From NCBI RefSeq assembly GCF_018139565.1, contig NZ_JAGSPK010000002.1:682001-746000 (forward strand): a DNA stretch of 64,000 nt. The letters are read 5' to 3'. This DNA comes from Cognatundibacterium rivi. GTDB lineage: Bacteria > Pseudomonadota > Gammaproteobacteria > Burkholderiales > Burkholderiaceae_D. Below are positions 53,746 through 63,691 of the stretch, piece after piece; position 1 is the first letter of the stretch, and every line of letters begins with the position of its first letter. The position numbers were made by a program, and so were the translations under genes. The notes under the pieces are model-generated. The model was not told the DNA's origin and searched no databases. It saw nothing but the letters and a program-made list of their open reading frames with translations.

Positions 53746-56004
53746 ATGCCAAAAGAAACGTCAGCTTCTTCATTCAAGCCGTACATACCGGCATCGGCAC
53801 AACTACCGGAAATGACAGCACGCGCTTTAATCATGGGCGTCATTCTCGGTATGATCTTTGGTGCTTCGTCGCTGTATCTGGTGCTCAAAGTCGGCTTAAC
53901 GGTCAGCGCGTCGATTCCGGTCGCTGTCATCGCGATCACGCTGTTCCGCCTGTTTAATAAGTTCGGTGGCAAAGATTCAACCATTCTTGAAAACAGCATT
54001 ACACAGACCGCTGGTTCAGCTGGTGAGTCGCTGGCGTTTGGTCTCGGTGTCACCATGCCAGCAATACTGATTCTGGGTTTTGATCTGGAAATTTCGCGAG
54101 TAATGCTGGTCGGCTGTCTCGGCGGCTTACTGGGCATCCTGATGATGATTCCTATGCGCCGGACGATGATCGTCGAAAAGCATGGTGAACTGAAATATCC
54201 GGAAGGCACCGCATGTGCAGAAGTGTTGAAAGCCGCAGCGACCGATACCTCACGCGAAGCTGCAGGAGAAAGCAGCAATCCGCACGCACAGGATGACGCC
54301 AATCGCCGCGCCAAAATTATCTTTGCGGGTTTCGGTATAGGCTTGCTGTACAAAATTGCGAACGTTGCGTTTAAAGGCTGGAAAGACACGCCGGAAGTCA
54401 CGTTCGGCGCGCCGCTCAAAGCTGGTTCTCTCGGCGCGGAAGTGTCGCCAGAATTGCTTGGCGTTGGCTACATCATCGGCCCGCGCATCGCCGCCGTGAT
54501 GGCTGCTGGTGGCGTCATGTCTTACCTGTTGCTGATACCGATGATCAAATTTTTTGGCGATGCACTGCTAACACCACTGGCACCGGCGACCAAACTCATT
54601 AGCGAAATGAGCCCGCATGATATTCGCAGCGCCTACATTTTGTATATCGGTGCCGGTGCCGTTGCTGCAGGTGGCTTGATCAGTCTGGTACGCGCGATGC
54701 CAACCATCTGGCGCAGCCTTTCGGCTGGTCTGGCTGGTATGCGCAATGGTAAAAATGATGCTGCTGCGACATTGCGCACGGATCAGGATATTCCGATGAA
54801 ATGGGTTGTGATCGGCGCACTCGCCATCATTGCCATCATCACCTTTGCCACACCATTGCACATGAATTTTCTTGGTGCTTTGCTGATCCTGGTATTCGGT
54901 TTTCTGTTTGTCACCGTCTCATCGCGTCTGACCGGTGAAATCGGCTCCTCATCCAATCCGATTTCTGGCATGACAGTGGCCACGCTGTTATTCACTTGCC
55001 TGATTTTCTTGCTGATGGGTTGGACTGGTGGTCAGTATTACGTTACTGCTTTGTCGGTCGGCGCGATTGTCTGTATCGCTTCGAGCAACGGTGGCACGAC
55101 TTCGCAAGACTTAAAAACCGGCTATCTGGTGGGATCAACACCACGCCTGCAACAATACGCGATTCTGGCCGGTGCTCTGTCATCTGCGCTGATACTCGGC
55201 CCGATTCTGTTGAAACTGAACGATGCTGGCACGGTGTATGTGCCAGCCGCACAGGTCGCACCGGCATTGAGCACGGACGCCAGTAAACTGACGGAAACCG
55301 CCAGTTTGCAAGGTCCGCAGGCAGAGCAGGATAAAGCGAGTTACAAAGTCTGGCATAAAACCGATACCGTTGGCGGCCCGGCAGGTAAATATCTGGTCGA
55401 TACCGCAGGCAAAGCTGTGTATCTGGTTGATCCGGGTATCAACGGTGCTTACAACAAGCGCCCTGATGGTACGGAAGTCAAGAAATATGATGCGCCGAAA
55501 GCGGTACTGATGTCTTACATCATCAAGGGCATACTTGATCAGCAACTGCCTTGGACTCTGGTCTTGTTTGGCGTCATGATCGCACTGGTGCTGGAAATGG
55601 CGGGCATCCCGTCGCTGGCATTCGCGGTCGGTGTCTATCTGCCATTATCTTCGTCTGCACCTTTGTTTATCGGTGGCATGATACGCTGGCTGGTGGACCG
55701 CCGTAACAACAAACTCGATCAGTATAAATCGCTGAATGAGGAAGAAATGCAGGCCGCTGGCGATCGCAGTTCTGGTGTCTTGCTGTCTTCCGGCTACATC
55801 GCAGGCGGTGCATTGGCTGGCATCGTGATTGCATTTACTGCCGGTATCCTGACGGGCTTCGACAAAGCAATTGGTGACTGGGCTACTGCGCACAATCCAT
55901 TCTTTGAAGGTGCTTACGCGAATGGATTAACGCTGATTCCGTATGCCGTCATCATTTTGACTCTGTATATGGTTGCCCGTGAAAAGAATGTAAAAGCCAG
56001 CTGA
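53746..56004 (+). CDS. OPT family oligopeptide transporter
   Basis: A 752-residue membrane protein with about fifteen helices. ATG 53746 (MPKETSASSFKPYIPAS) has AAGGG upstream; the frame extends further without similarity. ITQTAGSAGESLAFG, MIPMRRTMIVEKHGELKYPEGTA and GGTTSQDLKTGYLVGSTP are OPT signatures of the bacterial subgroup. A soluble insert of about 100 residues lies near 535-610. These proteins import peptides or, in relatives, metal chelates. Confidence 0.92.
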   Translation: MPKETSASSFKPYIPASAQLPEMTARALIMGVILGMIFGASSLYLVLKVGLTVSASIPVAVIAITLFRLFNKFGGKDSTILENSITQTAGSAGESLAFGLGVTMPAILILGFDLEISRVMLVGCLGGLLGILMMIPMRRTMIVEKHGELKYPEGTACAEVLKAAATDTSREAAGESSNPHAQDDANRRAKIIFAGFGIGLLYKIANVAFKGWKDTPEVTFGAPLKAGSLGAEVSPELLGVGYIIGPRIAAVMAAGGVMSYLLLIPMIKFFGDALLTPLAPATKLISEMSPHDIRSAYILYIGAGAVAAGGLISLVRAMPTIWRSLSAGLAGMRNGKNDAAATLRTDQDIPMKWVVIGALAIIAIITFATPLHMNFLGALLILVFGFLFVTVSSRLTGEIGSSSNPISGMTVATLLFTCLIFLLMGWTGGQYYVTALSVGAIVCIASSNGGTTSQDLKTGYLVGSTPRLQQYAILAGALSSALILGPILLKLNDAGTVYVPAAQVAPALSTDASKLTETASLQGPQAEQDKASYKVWHKTDTVGGPAGKYLVDTAGKAVYLVDPGINGAYNKRPDGTEVKKYDAPKAVLMSYIIKGILDQQLPWTLVLFGVMIALVLEMAGIPSLAFAVGVYLPLSSSAPLFIGGMIRWLVDRRNNKLDQYKSLNEEEMQAAGDRSSGVLLSSGYIAGGALAGIVIAFTAGILTGFDKAIGDWATAHNPFFEGAYANGLTLIPYAVIILTLYMVAREKNVKAS

Positions 56005-56049
56005 TATAGTCAGACCTGAGCCAGCTCTGAACGGAGTGGCGAAAAAATC

Positions 56050-56087
56050 AAAAGGACTTAAATCAGTATTGATTTAAGTCCTTTTTC
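56050..56087. terminator. Terminator after the OPT transporter
   Basis: AAAAGGACTTAAATCA pairs with TGATTTAAGTCCTTTT around a four-base loop, followed by TC. Sixteen-base stem with A and T ends. Confidence 0.9.
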
Positions 56088-56164
56088 ATTGGCAAGGTCA
56101 GCACGCTTCTGCGTCCGGAAATTTGCCAGTACAATGGCAGCCACACCAATTTAAAATTAAATTC

Positions 56165-56428
56165 ATGACCACACCCATCCTCGATTGCAAAAATCAAGCC
56201 GTCGCTATTGGCGATATTGTCCGTATCATCACTCTCAGTAAAAAATTTATTAATAATTTTCCCGAAGACGAACGTATCTTAATTGAATCGATGATAGGGC
56301 AATTTTTTAAAGTGATCGATCTGGATGAAGACGGTTATCCGTGCGTCATGCGTGAATGGCACGATGAGCGCGGCATACTGCAAACGCATGTCATCGCTTT
56401 GGATTCCGAAGAAATGGAAAAGGTGTGA
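56165..56428 (+). CDS. Small conserved-looking protein of unknown function
   Basis: An 87-residue soluble protein starting at ATG 56165 (MTTPILDCKNQAVAIGDIV). The alternation of strands (VAIGDIVRIITLS, GQFFKVIDLDEDGYPCVMR, THVIALDSEEMEKV) suggests a small beta barrel like KOW/SH3. I do not recognise the family. No clear ribosome site is visible. Confidence 0.68.
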   Translation: MTTPILDCKNQAVAIGDIVRIITLSKKFINNFPEDERILIESMIGQFFKVIDLDEDGYPCVMREWHDERGILQTHVIALDSEEMEKV

Positions 56429-56480
56429 ATCTGCATCTCTGACAGACTCACACCTTGAAGGGTGTCCAGCAAAAAAATAT

Positions 56481-57695
56481 TTAATTAATATAGTTAAACA
56501 GGGACAGCCCGGCAGTTTTTACAAATGATTGCTGCGCTGCCTGCAAAGTAGTTTGCTGTTGTGATAACGACGTCAGTGCTTTCACATAATCCAGATCCTG
56601 AATATCTGACAACGCAGATTTATAGTTCAGCGCGTTTGCAGAGCCAAAACTATCAAGATCATCAATTTCCTTCAGACTTGAACCTAATTGCGCGCGTGCG
56701 GTTAATACATTACTGAGGGACGCATCCAGATTGTTATTTCCCTGTGCTAACGCAGCAGAAAGGTCTTTCTTCGCGCTACTGGTTGTCGCCGGTGTATTAA
56801 GCGCATTAATAATGTCAGTCAGCGTCTCAAAAATATTCTGATTGCCTGGCTGCACACTGAAATGATCTCCAGGCCCTGGCGCGCCCGGTGTATTGGTCAG
56901 CGTAATATCCATTCCATCTACCGTGACTGTTGCCGGGCTGGTGTAAGCGGTACTTGGCACAACGACAGCACCGGTCGTTTTATTCGTTACGGTAAAATTC
57001 AAGCCCGTAGAGTCAAATGCAATATCGTAGTTCTGACCAGTTAATGCATTCGCTGTCGGTGCGTTGATACTGACTGCGGCAACGACCTGCCCATTGTTTG
57101 AAGGGTTAGGAACAACGTTGAACTGCCCTGGCGACGTACGGATATTCTCGAAAATCTGTGTTCCGGGAGTACTCAACGGCAACTGGCGCGATGTTTCAAC
57201 CTGCAGATATCGCTGCCCCTGATCACCGTTATATGTTGCTCCGTTGATCGTCTTTGTATATGGCGCCGTCGTTGTCGAAAAACCGGAAAATAAATAAGCG
57301 CCAGTTCCGTCCGTCGCATTCGCCAGACCTAACAACTGATCAAGATTACTCTGCATTTCAACCGCAATGTAACTGCGATCTTTATCATTCAGCGTTCCGT
57401 TGCCAGCGCTGACGATAAGCGTTTTAAGGTTGTGCAGCGTCGTTGTGACGTTGCCGAGAGTGCTTTCAGCCATACTCAGATTATCTTTGGCATTCGCCCG
57501 ATTCACCGCATACTGCTCATTAATCGCATCGGCCTGTGTGATCACCAAAGCACGCGCCGAGCCTATCGGATCATCCGCTGGCGTGAGTATCTTGCGTCCG
57601 GAAGCAATCTGTTGTTGCGTACGGTTCAGAGTGGATTGCAGATCGCTGATGCGGGAACCACCGCCCTCATAGATCATACTTGTGCTGATACGCAT
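56481..57695 (-). CDS. flgL: Flagellar hook-filament junction protein FlgL
   Basis: A 404-residue HAP3. The N-terminus (MRISTSMIYEGG, LQSTLNRTQQQIASGRKIL) and C-terminus (LSSLSQQQTTLQAAQQSFV-like, ending LFNYIN) form the flagellin-like coiled coils. Residues about 218-283 contain a beta module (VTVDGMDITLTNTPGAPGPG, then DHFSVQP) also seen in FlgK. It lies seven bp after flgK and joins hook to filament. Confidence 0.95.
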   Translation of the reverse strand: MRISTSMIYEGGGSRISDLQSTLNRTQQQIASGRKILTPADDPIGSARALVITQADAINEQYAVNRANAKDNLSMAESTLGNVTTTLHNLKTLIVSAGNGTLNDKDRSYIAVEMQSNLDQLLGLANATDGTGAYLFSGFSTTTAPYTKTINGATYNGDQGQRYLQVETSRQLPLSTPGTQIFENIRTSPGQFNVVPNPSNNGQVVAAVSINAPTANALTGQNYDIAFDSTGLNFTVTNKTTGAVVVPSTAYTSPATVTVDGMDITLTNTPGAPGPGDHFSVQPGNQNIFETLTDIINALNTPATTSSAKKDLSAALAQGNNNLDASLSNVLTARAQLGSSLKEIDDLDSFGSANALNYKSALSDIQDLDYVKALTSLSQQQTTLQAAQQSFVKTAGLSLFNYIN

Positions 57696-57702
57696 AAATT
57701 AC

Positions 57703-59949
57703 CTACCTTCCGATGGCCAGTATTGTGTCAAATAACGTACTGGCAATCTGCATCAATTTGCCGGCAGCCTGATATGCCTGCTGGTATTTAAGTAAATTGG
57801 CGGCTTCTTCATCCAGATTCACGCCAGAGATGGATTGTTGATTATCCGTCGCATTCTTTAACAAGGTCGCTTCAGATGCGGTCGTGATACCCAATTCATG
57901 TGTTTTATTACCTACCTGACTGACAAATTGTGCGTATGCACCTTGTATCGTCGTCGTACTGCCAACCATACTGTTTTTTGTCTGTATACCTGCCAACAAT
58001 AAGGCATTCCGGTTATCGCCGGAACCAGTCACATTGGCTGAGATATTAAACACATCACTGTTCGAAGGCGTACCAGAAAGAGTGAAACTGGTCCCCGAAT
58101 AACTGTACGTAGCACCGTCAGAATAAGGGACTGCAGTGCCTGCAGGATAAGTGGTCGATGTCGCCCCCTTAGTCACGGTCACATTCGCGTTTGCAGGAAA
58201 ACCAGTCAGAGTATTTCCCGCGGAATTAAATGTTAATTTGGATGCGGCCACAGGAACGGATGGCGACACAGTAAAAGTATCACCATTTGCCGGTGCGCCA
58301 GAACTGTTCTGGACCGTAAAACTCATACCGGAAAAACTGATCTTTGCGCCTGTCGTATAAGGCACGGTTGCCGGCGGAGCATAATTTGTCGTGGTTGCGC
58401 CCACAGTCACAGACACATTAACTCCGGCTGGAAAACCTGTGAATGAACCACCGGAATAAGTCAGCGTGACTGGCGGTGCGACGGCAGAACTGGCGAATGA
58501 ACTATCTGTTTTAACGGCACTAATGGTTGCAGTTGCTGAAGTTGACGCACTCGCGACAGCAGAATCTACTGTGCCAGCTGAAATTTTTCCATTACCGATG
58601 TTCGTTGTCGGTACTGCCGTTTTGATCGCCGCTGCAACCGCAATTTTAGAAGGATCAATCACATCAACGGAAAACCCTGCTGCCGCAGCCAGCGTAGGAC
58701 GAATCAAAAACTCATCACCAGTCGCAGGCTGAGCCGCAGGCGGCTGCGGAAATTCCATCGTAATGCCATCAATTTTAATCGGCTGCGATGTCGCGGTCTG
58801 GGTCTGACCATCCGAAACGCGGATGACACGGTAATTTCCGGGGCTGGTTACCTGCAAACGATAATCACTGGTAGTCAGCGCGCTGACATCGGAGATATTC
58901 GCTGTTACGTCGGCATTCGTTGTATTTGATGTGCTTGGCGTTGTAATTGGTTGGGGAATATTAAAAAACTTCGCACCTGTCGCACCGTTCAGATCCTGCC
59001 CCAATGCATGTTGCTCATTGAATGCCGTCGCAATACCAATCGCCACACGCCCGATCGCATTCTGCGCAGGATCCAGGGTATTGGCCCGAAAATCAAAGAG
59101 TCCACCCAAAACACCGCCTGGCAAACCATTTTCGGCAATTTGCACCGACGTACCGTTAGCCGAATACGAAACTTCCGCTCTTGTCGAATCTGTTTTAGAG
59201 ACACTTAATTCAAGCTGATTAACGACCCCGCCCAGAACAAGCGGTTGCCCATTCCCGATAAACACATTGAATTTATTATCCTGAGGTATCACCGTGACTT
59301 TGGTGTACTTCGACATTTCCGTAATTAACTGGTCGCGCTGATCAAGTAAGTCATTTGGTGGTGAACCCGTTGTACTGACCGACTTGGCAATCGTCTCATT
59401 TAAATTGGCAACTTGCGACGCATACGTGTTGATTGCGGTGATGGCACCGCCGATCTGGCCATTGACGTTCTGTCTGATCTCGTCCAGACGTGTCTGTAAA
59501 CTATTAAAACGACCAGCCAATGACTGCGCACTGGATAAAACGGCTTGACGTGCAGCAGCTCCGGCAGTCCCGTTCGGACTCGCAGAAAGGTTTTGTATTG
59601 ATGTGAAAAACTCTTGTAATGCCGGCGTCACCCCTGCGGTCGGATCGGCCACCAGATTATTGATTTGTTGAATTTGCGAGTAATAAGCGTCGGCCTGGTT
59701 CTTGGTGGTCTGCGTCGCATTTACTTGCTGGCTGATAAATGCATCGTATTGTCGCTGTATCTGGCTGATGGAGACACCCTGCCCAACAAAAGAACCACCC
59801 AGCAATTGCGGCGCATTTGCCGATTGCAACACGACCTGACGGTTGTAACCTACCGTGCCAGCGTTGGCAATATTATGTCCAGTGGTACTAATTCCCACTT
59901 GGGCAGCGGCCAATGCGGTTTGCCCGATGTTCAGAATATTTGTACCCAT
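57703..59949 (-). CDS. flgK: Flagellar hook-associated protein FlgK, enlarged
   Basis: A 748-residue HAP1; E. coli FlgK has about 547. N-terminal TALAAAQVGISTTGHNIANA and GYNRQVV, and C-terminal EEAANLLKYQQAYQAAGKLM, are standard. The extra length comes from the middle: residues 362-418, 492-563 and 570-638 are three related beta-rich modules, each ending in a G-x-x-F/I-T...GD-x-F-x-(V/I)-x-P-like strand pair. Residues 440-490 are an Ala/Ser/Thr linker. It caps the hook before filament growth. A sigma-28 promoter lies upstream. Confidence 0.95.
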   Translation of the reverse strand: MGTNILNIGQTALAAAQVGISTTGHNIANAGTVGYNRQVVLQSANAPQLLGGSFVGQGVSISQIQRQYDAFISQQVNATQTTKNQADAYYSQIQQINNLVADPTAGVTPALQEFFTSIQNLSASPNGTAGAAARQAVLSSAQSLAGRFNSLQTRLDEIRQNVNGQIGGAITAINTYASQVANLNETIAKSVSTTGSPPNDLLDQRDQLITEMSKYTKVTVIPQDNKFNVFIGNGQPLVLGGVVNQLELSVSKTDSTRAEVSYSANGTSVQIAENGLPGGVLGGLFDFRANTLDPAQNAIGRVAIGIATAFNEQHALGQDLNGATGAKFFNIPQPITTPSTSNTTNADVTANISDVSALTTSDYRLQVTSPGNYRVIRVSDGQTQTATSQPIKIDGITMEFPQPPAAQPATGDEFLIRPTLAAAAGFSVDVIDPSKIAVAAAIKTAVPTTNIGNGKISAGTVDSAVASASTSATATISAVKTDSSFASSAVAPPVTLTYSGGSFTGFPAGVNVSVTVGATTTNYAPPATVPYTTGAKISFSGMSFTVQNSSGAPANGDTFTVSPSVPVAASKLTFNSAGNTLTGFPANANVTVTKGATSTTYPAGTAVPYSDGATYSYSGTSFTLSGTPSNSDVFNISANVTGSGDNRNALLLAGIQTKNSMVGSTTTIQGAYAQFVSQVGNKTHELGITTASEATLLKNATDNQQSISGVNLDEEAANLLKYQQAYQAAGKLMQIASTLFDTILAIGR

Positions 59950-59997
59950 AATTTAACCTATTGATTATTTGAGCTTTGTTGAGCTATCACCTTAAGG

Positions 59998-60024
59998 TTT
60001 TCGGAGAAAAACACAAAAACTTTA
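59998..60024 (-). promoter_or_regulatory. Sigma-28 (FliA) promoter for flgK-flgL
   Basis: On the minus strand TAAAGTTT (60017-60024), 11 bases, then TCCGAAAA (59998-60005). The -35 is perfect and the -10 matches six of eight positions of GCCGATAA with the right spacing. It lies about 50 bp before flgK, in the largest gap of this flagellar run, fitting late expression of flgKL. Confidence 0.8.
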
Positions 60025-60067
60025 ATGTAGTAAAAATAATAACTAGCAGTTAGCAACGACCGCGACA

Positions 60068-60991
60068 TTACGTCGACAATGTTTGTTTTATTATTTTAGT
60101 CAGTTTATTGGCGTATTGCGGGTCAGTTGCATACCCCGCCTTTTGCAGACCAACAGCAAAACTGGTCGCATCTTTGGCATTTGCAATGACATTTTCATAG
60201 CGAGGATTTTTTGTCAGAAGCTTCGCGTAGTCTTTGAATGCATCCGCATAGGAATCATAGGCTTTAAATTTTTCAACTTTACGATAGGCGACGCCGTTGA
60301 CATATTCCGTTGTCACCGCATCAACAGTTTTACCCTTCCATTTACTGGTCGCCTTCATACCAAAAATATTGTGACTGGTGCTGCCATCGATCGTTTTGAT
60401 TTCACGGCGTCCCCAACCACTTTCCAGCGCCGCTTGTCCGAGCATGAATTTAGCCGGAATCCCCGTCGCCTTACTCGCCGCCTCAGCATCAGCACTTAAC
60501 TTTTCCTGAAATTCACGAACATGCGCCGGCCCTGAAAAACTCGTCTTCGCTGCTGCGGCGGGTTGCTGCTCAAATTTCAGATTATCCAGATACGAACTGA
60601 TGCCTCTGGCATTACCCGCGATGCTCCCGCTAATCCCAACACCATTGCCAGCAGTAGCATCATCCGTTTGCAAGGCCTGGCTCACCGCGTTATTGGTCAG
60701 TTGTCTCACTAATGCATCTGCAAGGCCAATACCGCGGTTTGCCATCGATTGCGACAACTGCTGGTCAAGCATGGACGTATAGGTTCGGGTTTGTTCGCTG
60801 TCAAATGGGCCGTCCTGTCCACCTGCCTGACGCATGGACTTCAGCATCATGTTCATGAACAAGGCCTCAAACTGCTTGGCTGCTGCCTTGATAGATTCGG
60901 GGGAATTATCTTTCGCCGATTGCTTGAGCCCATCCAGGCTCTTGCTATCGAAAGCTAATTTATTATCCGAAAGATCAGCACGACCGATCAT
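60068..60991 (-). CDS. flgJ: Flagellar rod assembly peptidoglycan hydrolase FlgJ
   Basis: A 307-residue, two-domain FlgJ. Residues 1-100 are the rod-capping part (AAKQFEALFMNMMLKSMRQA, then TYTSMLDQQLSQSMA). Residues 150-305 are a glucosaminidase (FMLGQAALESGWGRREIKT, SHNIFGMKATSKWKGK, YDSYADAFKDYAKLL) that opens the murein for the rod. The catalytic Glu in ALESGWG is present. Confidence 0.95.
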   Translation of the reverse strand: MIGRADLSDNKLAFDSKSLDGLKQSAKDNSPESIKAAAKQFEALFMNMMLKSMRQAGGQDGPFDSEQTRTYTSMLDQQLSQSMANRGIGLADALVRQLTNNAVSQALQTDDATAGNGVGISGSIAGNARGISSYLDNLKFEQQPAAAAKTSFSGPAHVREFQEKLSADAEAASKATGIPAKFMLGQAALESGWGRREIKTIDGSTSHNIFGMKATSKWKGKTVDAVTTEYVNGVAYRKVEKFKAYDSYADAFKDYAKLLTKNPRYENVIANAKDATSFAVGLQKAGYATDPQYANKLTKIIKQTLST

Positions 60992-61000
60992 GAGGCATCC

Positions 61001-62128
61001 TTAAATAATTTCAAGCTCTGCACGCAAAGCGCCAGAAGCTTTAATCGCCTGCAAAATCGCCAGTAAATCCTGTGGCGTTGCACCGATTGCATTCAAGGCT
61101 TTCACAACATCGGCTAACGATGTGCCCGCCTTCAGCATCATTAATTGCCCAGCATCTTTCGTGATACTGATACCGGAGTTTGCTGTCGCTGCGGTTTGCC
61201 CACCCGCCAAAGCATTTGGCTGAGTGATCGCGTTATCCGTATTAATGACAACGGAAAGATTGCCGTGTGCAACAGCACAGGAATCCAGCGTCACGGCCTG
61301 ATTCATCACAATAGAACCTGTGCGTGCGTTCAGAATCACTTTTGCCACCGTTTGCGCCGGAGTCACGTCCAGACTCTCGAGAGCGCCTAAAAATGAGACC
61401 CGCTGATCTGCACTGACTGGTGCTTTCACCTGAATCGCACGGCCATCCAGTGCGGCAGCGGTTTCAGGGCCAAAACGCCGGTTAATCGCATCAACGACTC
61501 TGCTTGCGGTAGAAAAATCTGATGTATTCAATTCCAGTTGTATCGTATTTCCCTGACCGACAGAACTGGGAACCGCCCGTTCCACCGTCGCACCTGAAGA
61601 AATACGTCCTACGCTCAGGTGGTTGACTTGCGCTTTACTACCATTCGCAGAAGCGCCGACGCCACCGACCAATACGTTGCCTTGCGCCATCGCATAAATC
61701 TGGTTATCCGCGCCTTTGAGCGGCGTCATCAACAAAGTACCGCCGCGAAGGCTCTTCGCATTCCCCATAGAAGACACGGTCACATCCAAAGCTTGCCCCG
61801 GTTGTGCGAACGGTGGAAGCGAAGTAGTGACCATAACTGCCGCGACATTTTTCAACTGCAAACTCGTACCAACCGGCAAAGTAACCCCCATCTGCTGCAA
61901 CATACTGACGATACTTTGCACCGTAAACGGCGTCTGCGTGGTCTGATCACCACTGCCATCAAGGCCAACAACCAAACCATAACCCAGCAGCTGATTCTGA
62001 CGAACGCCCTGAATACCGGCAAGATCTTTCAACCTTTCTGCATGACATTCTGCAGTCAGCGTCATACCCATTGTCAGAGTAATGAGCAGAGTGCAAAGTG
62101 ACGACCTCAACTGTGTAATTTTTTTCAT
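61001..62128 (-). CDS. flgI: Flagellar P-ring protein FlgI
   Basis: A 375-residue protein with signal peptide (cleavage near AECHAE) and the FlgI body: RLKDLAGIQGVRQNQLLGYG, LVVGLDGSGDQTTQTPFTVQ, and the C-terminal ADVVKALNAIGATPQDLLAI. It forms the P ring in the peptidoglycan layer. It lies nine bp before flgJ. Confidence 0.97.
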   Translation of the reverse strand: MKKITQLRSSLCTLLITLTMGMTLTAECHAERLKDLAGIQGVRQNQLLGYGLVVGLDGSGDQTTQTPFTVQSIVSMLQQMGVTLPVGTSLQLKNVAAVMVTTSLPPFAQPGQALDVTVSSMGNAKSLRGGTLLMTPLKGADNQIYAMAQGNVLVGGVGASANGSKAQVNHLSVGRISSGATVERAVPSSVGQGNTIQLELNTSDFSTASRVVDAINRRFGPETAAALDGRAIQVKAPVSADQRVSFLGALESLDVTPAQTVAKVILNARTGSIVMNQAVTLDSCAVAHGNLSVVINTDNAITQPNALAGGQTAATANSGISITKDAGQLMMLKAGTSLADVVKALNAIGATPQDLLAILQAIKASGALRAELEII

Positions 62129-62149
62129 ATCTAACCTCTTTTCAGTTTC

Positions 62150-62812
62150 TTACATAGGAAGAAAACTGAGGAAGAAACGCGTCAGCATGGAATTCGCCTC
62201 GGCCTTATCGATTCTCGTCGTTGAGCGATATTCAAATCTGGCATCGGCCACCTGCGTGGAAGGTACGACATTGCCCGCTGCGATGGTCTGAGGATTGATC
62301 ACGCCGGAAAACCGGACGAATTCAGCACCCTTATCAAAGGCAAGTTGCTTTTCACCACTGACCAGCAAATTACCATTAGGCAAAACATCAATGACAGTGA
62401 CAGCAATCGTCCCGGTAAAACTGTTGCTCGCCGTTTCCGCACCTTTTTCATCAAATTTTGAAGAACCGTTGGTACTCAGTCCCAGCTGTGCCGTGGTTGA
62501 AGACTTCAAACCAAATACGGTCGGAGCAGCCAGCGATAAACCAGAAGATTTACTGGAAGAACTCGCGCTGCCTTTTGCGGCTGACGTTCTTTCACTGATA
62601 GAGATTGTCAATACATCGCCCACCATTCTGGGCTTCGCATCTTCATATAAAGGGCGATAACTTGCCGACTGAAAAATCGCACCATTAATTTCTTTGTGCG
62701 GTTTGGCAGACTGCGCCGGCAACGATGTTGGCTGATGCACGATGGCAGGTGGAGTTACCGCACAACCGGACAGCAACAACGCGACACTACCGGATAAGAT
62801 TAAAGCCTTCAT
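62150..62812 (-). CDS. flgH: Flagellar L-ring lipoprotein FlgH
   Basis: A 220-residue lipoprotein: the lipobox LLLSGCAV places the lipidated Cys at residue 17. GAIFQSASYRPLYEDAKPR, VGDVLTISISERTSA and LVSGEKQLAFDKGAEFVRFS are FlgH signatures. It forms the L ring in the outer membrane. It lies 21 bp before flgI. Confidence 0.97.
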   Translation of the reverse strand: MKALILSGSVALLLSGCAVTPPAIVHQPTSLPAQSAKPHKEINGAIFQSASYRPLYEDAKPRMVGDVLTISISERTSAAKGSASSSSKSSGLSLAAPTVFGLKSSTTAQLGLSTNGSSKFDEKGAETASNSFTGTIAVTVIDVLPNGNLLVSGEKQLAFDKGAEFVRFSGVINPQTIAAGNVVPSTQVADARFEYRSTTRIDKAEANSMLTRFFLSFLPM

Positions 62813-62836
62813 GATGTCCTCAACTAGTTACCAAAA

Positions 62837-63619
62837 TCAGAGTTGCGTTAATTTTTGCAGCATCTGATCAGAGGTCGTAATCGCCTTACTGTTAATTTCA
62901 TATGCACGCTGCGTCTGTATCATGTTGACCAATTCTTCAGCAACATTCACGTTCGAGGTCTCGACAAAATTTTGCATCAGTAACCCTGCGCCGTTTGTGC
63001 CTGGTGTATTCGTTCCGGGATTGCCTGACGCCGCCGTCTCTGAGTATAAATTTTCGCCCAGAGCCAACAAACCTGTCGGGTTAATAAACGTCGCGAGCTG
63101 AATGGAGCCAACCTGCACCGGCGCGCTGGAGCCTGGCTGTGTTACAGAAACTGTGCCATCGCGTCCCACCGTAATCGACTGCGCGTTAGCAGGAATCGTG
63201 ATTGCGGGCTGAATCACAAAGCCGCTCGACGTGACTAATTGCCCCTGACTATCCATCTGAAAAGAACCATCGCGGGTGTAAGCAGTCGAGCCATCAGGCA
63301 TCAACACCTGAAAAAAGCCCTGACCTTGAATCGCCACATCTTTCGCGTTGCCAGTTTGTTGCAGATTGCCTTGTGTGAAAATTTTCTCGGTTGCGACTGT
63401 ACGAACACCTGTGCCTAACTGCAGCCCTGAAGGCAGTTGCGTTTGCTGCGAACTTTGCGCACCTGGCTGACGTATTGTCTGATACAACAAGTCTTCGAAA
63501 ACGGCACGTGAACGCTTAAATCCGGTAGTGCTGACGTTCGCCAGATTATTGGTAATCACATCCATTTGTGTTTGCTGTGAATCCAGGCCAGTCTTGGCGA
63601 TCCAGAGTGAACGTATCAT
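62837..63619 (-). CDS. flgG: Flagellar distal rod protein FlgG
   Basis: A 260-residue rod protein. ATG 63619 ([18 protein letters not shown]) has CAGGAG upstream; the frame also has a GTG 15 bases earlier. [40 protein letters not shown] and the C-terminal [17 protein letters not shown] are standard. Confidence 0.97.
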   Translation of the reverse strand: MIRSLWIAKTGLDSQQTQMDVITNNLANVSTTGFKRSRAVFEDLLYQTIRQPGAQSSQQTQLPSGLQLGTGVRTVATEKIFTQGNLQQTGNAKDVAIQGQGFFQVLMPDGSTAYTRDGSFQMDSQGQLVTSSGFVIQPAITIPANAQSITVGRDGTVSVTQPGSSAPVQVGSIQLATFINPTGLLALGENLYSETAASGNPGTNTPGTNGAGLLMQNFVETSNVNVAEELVNMIQTQRAYEINSKAITTSDQMLQKLTQL

Positions 63620-63691
63620 TGATTTCTCCTGCACGCCTTGCGGCGTAATTAACAGCTTAATTTGCTACCGGTTATTCTGCGCCTAAAACGA

